This document shows positions 1 to 5,975 of a stretch of 8,222 bases of DNA, one piece after another (position 1 is the stretch's first letter; each line of letters opens with the position of its first letter). This stretch comes from an uncultured Clostridia bacterium. GTDB taxonomy: Bacteria; Bacillota; Clostridia; Oscillospirales; Acutalibacteraceae. The stretch covers positions 1 through 8,222 of the forward strand of contig CAMBNE010000033.1 of assembly GCA_945868935.1 (NCBI GenBank), read 5' to 3'. Made by a program: the position numbers and the translations under genes. The notes under the pieces are model-generated. The model searched no databases. It was not told where the DNA came from and worked only from the letters and a program-made list of their open reading frames with translations.

Positions 1-13
1 CGGAGATTTGCGT

Positions 14-56
14 GTCGAGGCACTCGACCGACCATTAATTCCGCATTCCGAATTAA
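14..56. repeat. Two small inverted repeats at the left edge
   Basis: Two short perfect palindromes lie close together: GTCGAG-GCA-CTCGAC (14-28) and TTAATTC-CGCATTCC-GAATTAA (35-56). The second is followed on the plus strand by AATTTTGG, so it could be a weak terminator for a gene that ends left of the window. There is no good uridine tract after either hairpin, and the upstream gene is not visible, so the role is uncertain. The rest of 57-122 is AT-rich with nothing recognisable. Confidence 0.35.
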
Positions 57-104
57 ATTTTGGTTTATATCATTAATTATTTCTTAAATCAAAACTTAGT
101 AAAA

Positions 105-160
105 GGATAATCAAACAAAAATAATCGGCTGTTTCAAAACTCACCTTGAAACAGCCGATT
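105..160 (-). terminator. Intrinsic terminator, probably for the dockerin gene at 353-1357
   Basis: A perfect 15-bp stem (123-137 with 146-160) closes an 8-nt loop, AACTCACC on the plus strand. On the minus strand the stem is followed by ATTTTTGTTTG, a usable uridine-rich tract; on the plus strand TTGTTTATTT follows, so it could work in both directions. The central 30 bp (128-157) are identical, loop included, to the hairpin at 1442-1471 behind the neighbouring paralogous gene. It lies about 190 bp after its presumed gene because the palindromic element at 177-334 sits between them. Confidence 0.75.
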
Positions 161-176
161 GTTTATTTAGTTATTT

Positions 177-334
177 ATACTAATACCTAATAAAAAGCAG
201 ACAATCTTTGCGGTCTAATTTCCGCAATACTGCGTTGTCGTCCTTGCAAGGCGTCAGCCTTGCGGCGTCCTCCGCCTTGTCTTGCGAAAATTATCCTCGC
301 AAATATAAATCTACTTTCTATCAGGAATTAGTAT
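177..334. repeat. 158-bp palindromic, MITE-like element with terminal inverted repeats
   Basis: The two ends, 177-201 and 310-334, are imperfect inverted repeats: 21 of 25 positions are complementary, starting ATACTAAT at both ends. Read as minus-strand RNA, three of the four exceptions (189/322, 193/318, 198/313) become G-U wobble pairs and the fourth (185/326) is U-U. Further in, TTTGCG (207-212) pairs with CGCAAA (298-303). Smaller hairpins fill the middle: GCGG/CCGC (210-225), GCAAGGC/GCCTTGC with a GTCA loop (246-263), GGCG/CGCC (264-276) and TTGCGA/TCGCAA (282-302). The middle is clearly richer in G+C than its flanks. No transposase gene is present and no target-site duplication could be identified. 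The plus-strand reading frame across it looks like a chance translation. It is most likely a non-autonomous dispersed repeat; a structured RNA in the dockerin 3' untranslated region is the alternative. Confidence 0.6.
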
Positions 335-352
335 TAACGCTGATTTTATTAC

Positions 353-1357
353 TCAACACCAATAGCCGATACCTCTGCCGACCAGGAAAAACTGTATTGC
401 CGTTACATCAAAAACATTTACTACTCTGTCACCGTTTACGTCGGCTTTTGTGATCTGCTCAGGAGAAAATACGGTTAAATCAGCCAGATAAAGCTGAATC
501 ATTGTGGTATCCGAAATATTAAGCACTCCGTTGCCGTCAACGTCACCTCTTATATCAGGTTTCGGTTCAGTCGGCACAGGCTCGTCAGGAGAGGCAGTCA
601 TACCCTTCCAATTGCTGAGAGTATATAAAGTTCCGTGTGCCTCTGCTCCTTCCTTAGTGGGATATGTGCCGTATTCGCCGTTGCCGTAGTAGAAATACCA
701 GTCGCCCTCATAAGTATCATTCCACACCGCACCTGAAGTTGGATTTCCCGAAAAATGATTGACTACGTAAATCATTTTATCATAGTAGAACGAAAAGCCG
801 CAATCAAACTCTTCATCATAGAAGAAATTATCGGCATACTCACCGAGAGCAGATTTGTCGGTGTTGTAGATTTCTTCAATTTCAGCAAACCACTCTTCCG
901 AATAAAGCTCCAAGTCACCGACAGCGCAGAATTCGAGGGGAACGTCTCTTGCCTGCTTTGCGGCTGAATATAAAGGCGAAGTCCTATCCATTCCGCCGTC
1001 GATATAGTTGTTCCACACGATGCAAGGAACATTTGTCGGACAGTCAATATAGTAAACACCGTAGCAATTGCTCTGATAACCCTCACGCTGTGCCCTGTAG
1101 CCGGGCCACTTAACGTCACTGTCAGCACCGCAGGCGTCCGGACCTGCCCACCAGTAAACGCCTGCCGTATCGGTATATTGGTTAAGCCATGTGTTCGGCA
1201 TTGCAAAGTAGTATCTGTAGGTTGACTCTGTATCTTCGGGAACGTAACAGTCGTTTTCGTCAATCGCCGCCGATACGCTCTCATATGCTGCAGTCGTCAC
1301 TGAAAAAGCAAGCAACACTGCAAGAAAAATTGAAACTAATCTTTTAGATTTTCTCAT
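353..1357 (-). CDS. Secreted dockerin protein with CBM25/26-like N-terminal module (334 aa)
   Basis: A probable non-enzymatic component that is exported and docked to a cohesin scaffold. The signal peptide is residues 1-30: MRKSKR, a hydrophobic stretch, then SVSA as the likely cleavage site. Residues about 48-135 contain YRYYFAMP, VYWW, WPGY, VYYIDCP and VWNNYIDGG, an order that resembles starch-binding CBM25/26 modules; this is an inference by eye. Residues 150-250 end in the motif GNGEYGTYPT. A short Pro/Glu linker (257-268) leads to a type I dockerin (about 271-328) with two calcium loops, DVDGNGVLNISD and DVNGDRVVNVFD, both with the ligand pattern at positions 1, 3, 5, 9 and 12. No catalytic domain is visible. 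The start at 1357 was chosen over the ATG at 1375 because GAAGGG (1364-1369) lies 6 nt before it and because the paralogue starts with the same MRK sequence. It is the shorter paralogue of 1514-3265. Confidence 0.9.
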   Translation of the reverse strand: MRKSKRLVSIFLAVLLAFSVTTAAYESVSAAIDENDCYVPEDTESTYRYYFAMPNTWLNQYTDTAGVYWWAGPDACGADSDVKWPGYRAQREGYQSNCYGVYYIDCPTNVPCIVWNNYIDGGMDRTSPLYSAAKQARDVPLEFCAVGDLELYSEEWFAEIEEIYNTDKSALGEYADNFFYDEEFDCGFSFYYDKMIYVVNHFSGNPTSGAVWNDTYEGDWYFYYGNGEYGTYPTKEGAEAHGTLYTLSNWKGMTASPDEPVPTEPKPDIRGDVDGNGVLNISDTTMIQLYLADLTVFSPEQITKADVNGDRVVNVFDVTAIQFFLVGRGIGYWC

Positions 1358-1396
1358 AAATATCCCTTCATTCAATAAATTTTACTTTTCACTGCA

Positions 1397-1425
1397 ATTA
1401 TATCATTGTCCCTTTAACTTTTCAA
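1397..1425 (-). promoter_or_regulatory. Sigma-A promoter of the 334-aa dockerin gene
   Basis: On the minus strand, TTGAAA (1425-1420), a 17-bp spacer and a perfect TATAAT (1402-1397). The predicted transcript starts near 1390 and leaves a leader of about 33 nt that includes the ribosome site GAAGGG. The promoter lies between the terminator of the upstream paralogue and this gene, so the two dockerin genes appear to be separate transcription units. Confidence 0.8.
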
Positions 1426-1441
1426 TACATACTATATTGCA

Positions 1442-1471
1442 GGCTGTTTCAAAACTCACCTTGAAACAGCC
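1442..1471 (-). terminator. Hairpin terminator of the 583-aa dockerin gene
   Basis: An 11-bp perfect stem, GGCTGTTTCAA (1442-1452) with TTGAAACAGCC (1461-1471), closes the loop AACTCACC. It lies 42 bp after the stop codon at 1514. The minus strand downstream is only modestly T-rich, so termination may be partial. All 30 bp are identical to 128-157, which suggests copies of one terminator, either duplicated with the genes or part of a dispersed family. Confidence 0.65.
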
Positions 1472-1513
1472 GACAATTTTACTGTTTATTCGGCTTGAAT
1501 AACACACGTTCGT

Positions 1514-3265
1514 TTAACCATTAACAGCCGTATACCGACCGGCAAGAATAAACTGAATTTCTGTCGCATCAAGAATACTGATTGCTCCGTCACAGTTGAC
1601 GTCTGCAAGCTCAAGCTGTTTATCTCTGTCAAATTCATTAAGTCCTGCCAAGTGCTTCTGAATCAGTGTTGCGTCAGTAACCGTAACCTGTCCGTCAAGG
1701 TTTACATCGCCCGTCACAAAGAACTCAGGACTGATACCAAGACTCTTCTCAACAGCAGCAATAACCTTTTCTCTTGTATAAACGTTCATCTTACCGGAAA
1801 CAACCTTGTCATATGTTATCTGCTTTACATCTTCATACACAAGTCCTTTTGTCAGGTTGAGCTTATCAATGATATCGCTGAGAAACTCCATTATCTCCGG
1901 AACCTCATAATACTGCAAAGCGAAATCGACAACCATTGTCCTGTCAGATTCGCCCTCGCAGTGAGAATAACCCACAATATTTCCCGTTGAGGTTATCCTC
2001 TTCTGCGAGCCGAGATTCGGATTGTTAACCCATCTGACGTCATAGCAGGATTTTTCCGAATCCTCGGGACTTTCAAATCTTTCATCGGTGCAGTAGAGCG
2101 TATCACCTATGCATTTGCCGTCCATAACAGCCGTAAAAGTCTGATTACCCGTATTCGAGCTGAAAATTACGCAGTAAACCGCACCGTCGCTTACATCAAA
2201 ATTATGTCCTGTTATTTTCAAATCAAAGCTTGCAATGCCCGTGTCGGCGTCATAACTGCATAACTCTTTTTTAACCTGCCACTCAAGCCAGTGTGTGCCC
2301 GAAGAAGTGAGCGAGCCGTCAGCTTTCCAGATATGACAGTAAAACTTTTTGTTAGTATTTAAATTCCAACCTGATTTTTTTACATCAAAATGAATTTGTC
2401 CCTCGTCATCGTCCGGATATACAGGGTCAGTCGGCGAAGGCACTGTGGGGTCAATCGGAACAGGACTTGTCGGAAGAGGCTCATCGGGAGCAGAGCCTAC
2501 ATCCTGCCACTCATCAAGATTATATAAAGCTCCTTTTGCCGCTGCTTCATCCCTTGTGGGGTATGTGCCGTACTCACCGTTGCCGTAGCAGAAATACCAG
2601 TCACCGACGCTTATCTTTTTGCCGTTGAAGTTCTCTGTCGTTTTGGAAGAGTCTATAACATAAATCATATTGTCAAAACAGAATGACAATCCCAGGTCAT
2701 ACTCTTCGTCGTAGAAGAAATTATCGGCATATTCACCGAGAGCAGACCTGTCGCCGTTGTAGCTTTCTTCCATTTCCGCAAACCATTCTTCCGAATAGAG
2801 GTCGGAATCATAAACAGAATAGAAATCAACTCTCGCATCGGTTGTCTGCTTTGCGGCTAAATAAACAGGCTTAGTTTCGTCTGTTCCGCCGTCAATGTGA
2901 TTATTCCAGACAACTTGCAGAACATCTGAAGGACAGTCAATATAGTAAACCTCGCAGTTATTATATTGATTATTGTCACGCTGAGCCTTATAACCCGGCC
3001 ACGTTACTGTACCGCCCGTACCGTCAATAGCACCGCAGGCATCTGTACCGGACCACCAATAAACGCCTGCCGTATCGGTGTACTCATTGAGCCATGAATT
3101 CGGCATTGCAAAGTAGTATCTGTGAGTAGCCTCAACATTATCGCCCGGTGCATAGCATCCGTTCTCATCAACAACAGCCGAAACGCTCTCAAATGAAACA
3201 GCCGTCACTGAAAAAGCAAGCAAAGCCGCAAGAAATATTGAAGTTAATTTTTTAAATTTTCTCAT
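1514..3265 (-). CDS. Large secreted multi-module dockerin protein (583 aa)
   Basis: Exported protein expected to attach to a cohesin scaffold; no hydrolase domain is recognisable. The order of parts is: signal peptide 1-30 (MRKFKK, hydrophobic core, SVSA); an N-terminal module, about 47-255, closely related to the one in the 334-aa neighbour and sharing VYWW, WPGY, VYYIDCP, WNNHIDGG and GNGEYGTYPT; a Pro/Thr/Asp linker (259-287); a second module, about 290-445, with FYCHIWKADG, HWLEWQVKKE and YCVIFSSNTGNQTF; a mostly helical stretch (455-512); and a dockerin (about 519-577) with loops DVNLDGQVTVTD and DVNCDGAISILD. The first module resembles CBM25/26 starch-binding modules. I recall proteins like the second module among Ruminococcus dockerin proteins, but I know no function for it. 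Four cysteines of the first module (37, 77, 104, 111) are conserved in the paralogue. The ribosome site AGGAGG (3274-3279) is 8 nt before the ATG. Confidence 0.9.
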   Translation of the reverse strand: MRKFKKLTSIFLAALLAFSVTAVSFESVSAVVDENGCYAPGDNVEATHRYYFAMPNSWLNEYTDTAGVYWWSGTDACGAIDGTGGTVTWPGYKAQRDNNQYNNCEVYYIDCPSDVLQVVWNNHIDGGTDETKPVYLAAKQTTDARVDFYSVYDSDLYSEEWFAEMEESYNGDRSALGEYADNFFYDEEYDLGLSFCFDNMIYVIDSSKTTENFNGKKISVGDWYFCYGNGEYGTYPTRDEAAAKGALYNLDEWQDVGSAPDEPLPTSPVPIDPTVPSPTDPVYPDDDEGQIHFDVKKSGWNLNTNKKFYCHIWKADGSLTSSGTHWLEWQVKKELCSYDADTGIASFDLKITGHNFDVSDGAVYCVIFSSNTGNQTFTAVMDGKCIGDTLYCTDERFESPEDSEKSCYDVRWVNNPNLGSQKRITSTGNIVGYSHCEGESDRTMVVDFALQYYEVPEIMEFLSDIIDKLNLTKGLVYEDVKQITYDKVVSGKMNVYTREKVIAAVEKSLGISPEFFVTGDVNLDGQVTVTDATLIQKHLAGLNEFDRDKQLELADVNCDGAISILDATEIQFILAGRYTAVNG

Positions 3266-3317
3266 AAATTTAACCTCCTGACGTTATTTTTTATGCAAAT
3301 TATATGATTGTATCATT

Positions 3318-3345
3318 ATTATAACACATTGTATTATTATGTCAA
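3318..3345 (-). promoter_or_regulatory. Consensus sigma-A promoter of the 583-aa dockerin gene
   Basis: Minus-strand TTGACA (3345-3340) and TATAAT (3323-3318) are both perfect consensus boxes, with a 16-bp spacer. The leader would be about 45 nt and contains AGGAGG at 3279-3274. Two consensus boxes predict strong, largely constitutive expression; no operator or catabolite-response site was seen nearby. The -35 box lies only 12 bp past the U-tract of the pncB terminator. Confidence 0.85.
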
Positions 3346-3356
3346 TACTTTACACT

Positions 3357-3386
3357 AAAAAACAAAGGCAGGGAATTAACCCTGCC
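3357..3386 (-). terminator. Intrinsic terminator of pncB
   Basis: Just after the pncB stop codon, the minus strand reads GGCAGGG-TTAATT-CCCTGCC, a perfect 7-bp GC-rich stem (3386-3380 with 3373-3367), followed by TTTGTTTTTT (3366-3357). This is a textbook Rho-independent terminator and separates pncB from the dockerin genes that follow on the same strand. Confidence 0.9.
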
Positions 3387-3391
3387 CAATT

Positions 3392-4834
3392 TTAAACGCC
3401 GTAAACATTTAAAAGTATATTTTTGATTTCGTAAAGCTTCTTTGACAAGTCCACATAATAGGTGTGCGGATTTTCAAATCTCTTGACCTCGTCCCACAAC
3501 AAATCAATCTGTTCTCTGCAATAGCCTGCAATTTCCTGAATTGAGGGTGACTCATAAACACATTCGCCGTTTCTGAAAACCGGCACAAGCAGTTCCTTTG
3601 CCGTAAAGTCGGTGAGCGTCTTTGTTTTCCACGTTGCATTTGAATCAAAAATCGTGTGGGGTTCTGAGCTGTCAACAACCTCGTCATAAACACAAAGCTC
3701 GTCTGCAAGAGCCTTGCCGCTTTCGTTGTCAAAGTAGCGGTAGACCTTTTTGAAATGCGGATTTGTAATCTTCGTCGTGTTCTCGCTGACCTTGATTTTC
3801 GGCACAATCTCGCCGCCCTCATTCTCAACGGCAACAAGCTTGTACACTCCGCCGAACACAGGCGAGCTTGAGGAAGTAATCAGCCTCTCTCCCACTCCGA
3901 AGGTGTCAACCTCTGCGCCCTGCATCATCAGGTCACGGATAAGGTACTCGTCAAGCGAATTTGATGCGGTTATTCTGCAATTCTGAAGTCCTGCGTCATC
4001 AAGCATTTTTCTTGCTTTCTTTGAAAGATACGAAATATCTCCCGAATCAAGCCTGATTGAACATTCCGTCTTGCCCTGCGGCAGAAGTACCTCTTTGAAC
4101 ACCTTGATTGCATTAGGAACGCCGCTTTTGAGCGTATTGTAGGTATCAACAAGAAGCGTCGGATTGTCGGGATAAAGCTCGCAGTAGGTCTTGAAAGCGT
4201 CGTACTCGCTGTCGAACATCTGAATCCACGAGTGAGCCATAGTGCCGCCTGCGGGAACGCTGTAGAGCTTATCGGTCAGCGTGCAGGCTGTTCCGACGCA
4301 TCCGCCGATATATGCCGCCCTTGCTCCGTCAATTGCTCCGCTTGCGCCCTGAGCACGTCTTGAACCGAACTCAATCACAGCTCTGCCCTGCGCCGCACGT
4401 ACAATTCTGTTTGCCTTTGTTGCAATCAGCGTCTGATGATTGAGCGTAAGCAATACAAAGGTTTCGATAAGCTGAGCCTCAATAGCAGGAGCTTTCACCG
4501 TCATAATCGGCTCGTTCGGGAAAACGGGAGTTCCCTCGGGCACAGCGTAAATATCACCGCTGAATCTGAAATTCTTGAGATATGAAAGGAACTTTTCATC
4601 AAAAATCCCTTTACTGCGCAGGTACTCAATATCACTGTCGTCAAAATGAAGATTCTTTATATAGTCAATCACCTGCTCCAGACCTGCGGCAATTGCAAAA
4701 CCGCCGTTGTCGGGAACCTTGCGGAAGAATACGTCAAAGTAAACATTCTGCTTGTAAAAACCGTTTTTAAAATAGCCGTTCGACATTGTGAACTCGTAAA
4801 AATCGCACAGCATAGACATATTTTTGTTTTCCAT
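3392..4834 (-). CDS. pncB: Nicotinate phosphoribosyltransferase (480 aa)
   Basis: This cytoplasmic enzyme joins nicotinate to phosphoribosyl pyrophosphate to give nicotinate mononucleotide, using ATP hydrolysis; it is the committing step of the Preiss-Handler NAD salvage route. Family motifs are easy to see: the N-terminal DFYEFTMSNGYF (11-22), EFGSRRAQG (155-163), GTMAHSWIQ (197-205) with His201 as the expected phospho-acceptor, DTYNTLKSG (230-238), RLDSGD (261-266) and FGVGERLITS (312-321). The length, 480 residues, is normal for the long bacterial form, and nothing suggests truncation. The start is supported by GGAGGT (4841-4846), 6 nt before the ATG. It is monocistronic, with its own terminator, and divergent from the nicotinamidase-like gene that makes its substrate. 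Confidence is high. Confidence 0.96.
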   Translation of the reverse strand: MENKNMSMLCDFYEFTMSNGYFKNGFYKQNVYFDVFFRKVPDNGGFAIAAGLEQVIDYIKNLHFDDSDIEYLRSKGIFDEKFLSYLKNFRFSGDIYAVPEGTPVFPNEPIMTVKAPAIEAQLIETFVLLTLNHQTLIATKANRIVRAAQGRAVIEFGSRRAQGASGAIDGARAAYIGGCVGTACTLTDKLYSVPAGGTMAHSWIQMFDSEYDAFKTYCELYPDNPTLLVDTYNTLKSGVPNAIKVFKEVLLPQGKTECSIRLDSGDISYLSKKARKMLDDAGLQNCRITASNSLDEYLIRDLMMQGAEVDTFGVGERLITSSSSPVFGGVYKLVAVENEGGEIVPKIKVSENTTKITNPHFKKVYRYFDNESGKALADELCVYDEVVDSSEPHTIFDSNATWKTKTLTDFTAKELLVPVFRNGECVYESPSIQEIAGYCREQIDLLWDEVKRFENPHTYYVDLSKKLYEIKNILLNVYGV

Positions 4835-4863
4835 TCGGCAACCTCCGAAAATTTTATTTCACG

Positions 4864-4880
4864 CAGACACGTTGTGTCCG
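4864..4880 (-). promoter_or_regulatory. Small dyad in the pncB leader
   Basis: GACAC-GTT-GTGTC (4866-4878) is a perfect 5-bp inverted repeat, extended to 7 bp on the minus strand if one G-U pair is allowed. It lies between the predicted pncB promoter and its ribosome site, where a repressor could block transcription or a hairpin could form in the leader. Niacin-responsive NiaR repressors control such genes in Firmicutes, but I cannot confirm that this site fits the NiaR motif. Confidence 0.3.
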
Positions 4881-4898
4881 ATTTCATTACTTTTCTAT

Positions 4899-4927
4899 AG
4901 TTTATCCCTTTTTATACATTTTGTAAA
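4899..4927 (-). promoter_or_regulatory. Predicted pncB promoter
   Basis: Minus-strand TTTACA (4927-4922), a 17-bp spacer, then TAAACT (4904-4899). The -10 box has two mismatches to TATAAT, so this is a moderate promoter and could depend on an activator. The leader is about 60 nt. The -35 box is the left arm of the inverted repeat shared with the divergent promoter. Confidence 0.55.
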
Positions 4928-4944
4928 GAAAAAATTATTTACAA
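4921..4944. promoter_or_regulatory. Symmetric dyad joining the two divergent -35 boxes
   Basis: TTGTAAA (4921-4927) and TTTACAA (4938-4944) are perfect 7-bp inverted repeats separated by 10 bp. Each arm contains the -35 box TTTACA of one of the two divergent promoters. The symmetry may arise simply because both promoters use the same -35 sequence, or it may be an operator through which one dimeric regulator controls both genes. Confidence 0.45.
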
Positions 4945-4967
4945 CATCGGTATTTGCGTAGTATAAT
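4938..4967 (+). promoter_or_regulatory. Promoter of the zinc-ribbon/nicotinamidase operon
   Basis: TTTACA (4938-4943) and a perfect TATAAT (4962-4967) with an 18-bp spacer; reading the -35 box as TTACAA gives 17 bp. Transcription would start near 4974, about 20 nt before the first ATG, and the short leader contains the ribosome site GAGGTG (4984-4989). It is back-to-back with the pncB promoter. Confidence 0.7.
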
Positions 4968-4994
4968 TAAAGAAACTATAAATGAGGTGTGATT

Positions 4995-5159
4995 ATGAGC
5001 AAAAGCGAATTAAAGCTTTGTCCGTTCTGCGAAAGCCCTATGCTTTTAATTCAGGACGATAAAAACAACGGTGAACCGTATCTTGAATGTTCAACCTGCG
5101 GCTTAAAATTCAAAATTGAGGGATTTGAAGAAACCCCTGTTGAAATAAAGGAAAACTGA
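4995..5159 (+). CDS. Small Lar-like zinc-ribbon protein (54 aa)
   Basis: A 54-residue protein, MSKSELKLCPFC..., with two cysteine pairs: Cys9/Cys12 in CPFC and Cys32/Cys35 in CSTCG. This is the pattern of a small zinc ribbon and resembles the N-terminal part of Lar-type (restriction alleviation) zinc-ribbon families, in which CPFC is followed by a CxxCG knuckle. Similar mini-ribbons occur in many proteins, so no specific role is claimed. The C-terminus is acidic and probably disordered. GAGGTG (4984-4989) lies 5 nt before the ATG, and the stop codon is one base before the start of the nicotinamidase-like gene, so the two form an operon with likely coupled translation. Confidence 0.8.
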   Translation: MSKSELKLCPFCESPMLLIQDDKNNGEPYLECSTCGLKFKIEGFEETPVEIKEN

Positions 5160-5160
5160 T

Positions 5161-5682
5161 ATGCGAAAATGTCTGATTGTAGTTGATTACCAGAACGATT
5201 TTGTAACAGGCTCGCTTGGCTTTGCAAAGGCTGAACAGCTTGACGGCAGAATTGCCGATAAAATTGAAAAATACCGCAGCGACGGCTGGGAAATTGTCTT
5301 TACATTTGACACCCACGAGGAGAATTACCTGCAGACAAACGAGGGCAGAAATCTGCCGGTAGAGCATTGTATAAAGGGCACCGACGGTCATAAGCTGTAC
5401 GGCAGAACAGCAGAAATGCTGAAAGAAAGCGACAAATGCTTTTTCAAGCCGAGCTTTGGCTCGGCAGCGCTTTTTGAGTATCTGAGGGGTGAAAATTTTG
5501 GCAAAGTCGAGCTTTGCGGAGTTGTGACGAACATCTGCGTAATTTCAAACGCCGTACTTGCAAAAACAGCCCTCCCCGAAGCAGAGATTTCGGTTGATTC
5601 TGCCTGCGTTGCGTCAAATGATGACAGCTTGAATAAATCTGCACTCGACGTAATGAAGAGCCTGCAAATCAATGTTTTTTAA
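5161..5682 (+). CDS. pncA: Nicotinamidase-like cysteine hydrolase, isochorismatase superfamily (173 aa)
   Basis: Probable nicotinamidase, converting nicotinamide to nicotinate and ammonia in the cytoplasm. The expected catalytic triad is present: Asp9 in VVDYQNDF, Lys96 in FFKPSFGS and Cys126 in VVTNICV; the VVT segment is where the family's cis-peptide lies. A metal site is suggested by Asp50 and His52 (FDTHEENY), Glu61 and His69 (VEHC), similar to nicotinamidases that use Glu as one ligand. The length is normal for the compact bacterial form. The superfamily also contains isochorismatases and other amidases, so sequence alone leaves the substrate open; divergence from pncB, whose substrate is nicotinate, is the main argument for nicotinamidase, and the gene symbol depends on it. 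The ATG follows the upstream stop after one base. No clear terminator follows. Confidence 0.88.
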   Translation: MRKCLIVVDYQNDFVTGSLGFAKAEQLDGRIADKIEKYRSDGWEIVFTFDTHEENYLQTNEGRNLPVEHCIKGTDGHKLYGRTAEMLKESDKCFFKPSFGSAALFEYLRGENFGKVELCGVVTNICVISNAVLAKTALPEAEISVDSACVASNDDSLNKSALDVMKSLQINVF

Positions 5683-5722
5683 CTGTTTTCGTCAATCTTT
5701 TTAACAATTTTTCTTTCAGCTA

Positions 5723-5751
5723 TTGACAAACCCCCGCATTAATGATACAAT
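5723..5751 (+). promoter_or_regulatory. Promoter of the tRNA-Trp gene
   Basis: TTGACA (5723-5728), a 17-bp spacer and TACAAT (5746-5751), one mismatch from consensus in total. Transcription would start near 5758, leaving a 5' extension of about 75 nt to be removed by RNase P. The stretch from 5752 to 5831 holds nothing else recognisable. Confidence 0.8.
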
Positions 5752-5831
5752 AACTCTTGCGTTGAATTTTGTGTGATTTTGTGAAATCAATTACATTTCA
5801 GATTGAAATTCTCTGCAAGTAAATAGTATAC

Positions 5832-5907
5832 AGGGGTATAGCTCAGTTGGTAGAGCAGCGGTCTCCAAAACCGCGTGCCGAGGGTTCGAGTCCTTCTGCC
5901 CCTGCCA
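5832..5907 (+). tRNA. tRNA-Trp (anticodon CCA), 76 nt with encoded CCA
   Basis: The full cloverleaf can be traced: acceptor AGGGGTA with TGCCCCT (one G-U pair), D arm GCTC...GAGC with the AGTTGGTA loop, anticodon stem GCGGT/ACCGC around the loop CTCCAAA (anticodon CCA, reading UGG), five-base variable loop, T arm GAGGG/CCTTC around TTCGAGT, discriminator G and genomically encoded CCA at 5905-5907. It decodes tryptophan. The gene is intact and is immediately followed by its terminator and then the end of a mobile element. Confidence 0.97.
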
Positions 5908-5910
5908 GTA

Positions 5911-5952
5911 TTAGTGTTGATAACGGACTTAAGTTATCAACACTAATTTTTT
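5911..5952 (+). terminator. Intrinsic terminator of tRNA-Trp
   Basis: A perfect 14-bp stem, TTAGTGTTGATAAC (5911-5924) with GTTATCAACACTAA (5933-5946), closes loop GGACTTAA and runs into TTTTTT (5947-5952). It begins four bases after the tRNA CCA end. The stem is long and AT-rich, and on the minus strand it could also stop transcription arriving from the recombinase gene. Confidence 0.9.
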
Positions 5953-5975
5953 ATTCAATTTCATCCGGTTTATGT

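Noticed and set aside
1..352. CRISPR array or riboswitch in the gene-free left end
   Set aside because: No regularly spaced direct repeats; hairpins are dissimilar and the repeat structure is inverted, not tandem.
208..453. Plus-strand 81-codon reading frame
   Set aside because: It covers the palindromic repeat and then the antisense of the dockerin gene; no ribosome site, and the peptide looks like a chance translation of a dispersed repeat.
772..1284. Minus-strand 170-codon frame inside the dockerin gene
   Set aside because: Out-of-frame shadow of a well-supported gene; composition is not protein-like and there is no ribosome site.
1358..1375. Upstream ATG at 1375 as the dockerin start
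   Set aside because: It lies just before the ribosome site GAAGGG, lacks its own site, and the paralogue starts at the equivalent of 1357.
3409..3837. Minus-strand 142-codon frame within pncB
   Set aside because: Arg/Ser-rich out-of-frame shadow of pncB.
4646..4900. Plus-strand 84-codon frame across the pncB start
   Set aside because: Antisense to the pncB coding and leader region, with no supporting signals.
5388..5672. Minus-strand 94-codon frame antisense to the nicotinamidase-like gene
   Set aside because: Shadow of a gene with a full catalytic triad; no start signals.
5683..5722. Possible terminator behind the nicotinamidase-like gene
   Set aside because: T-rich stretches occur but no stable hairpin could be drawn.
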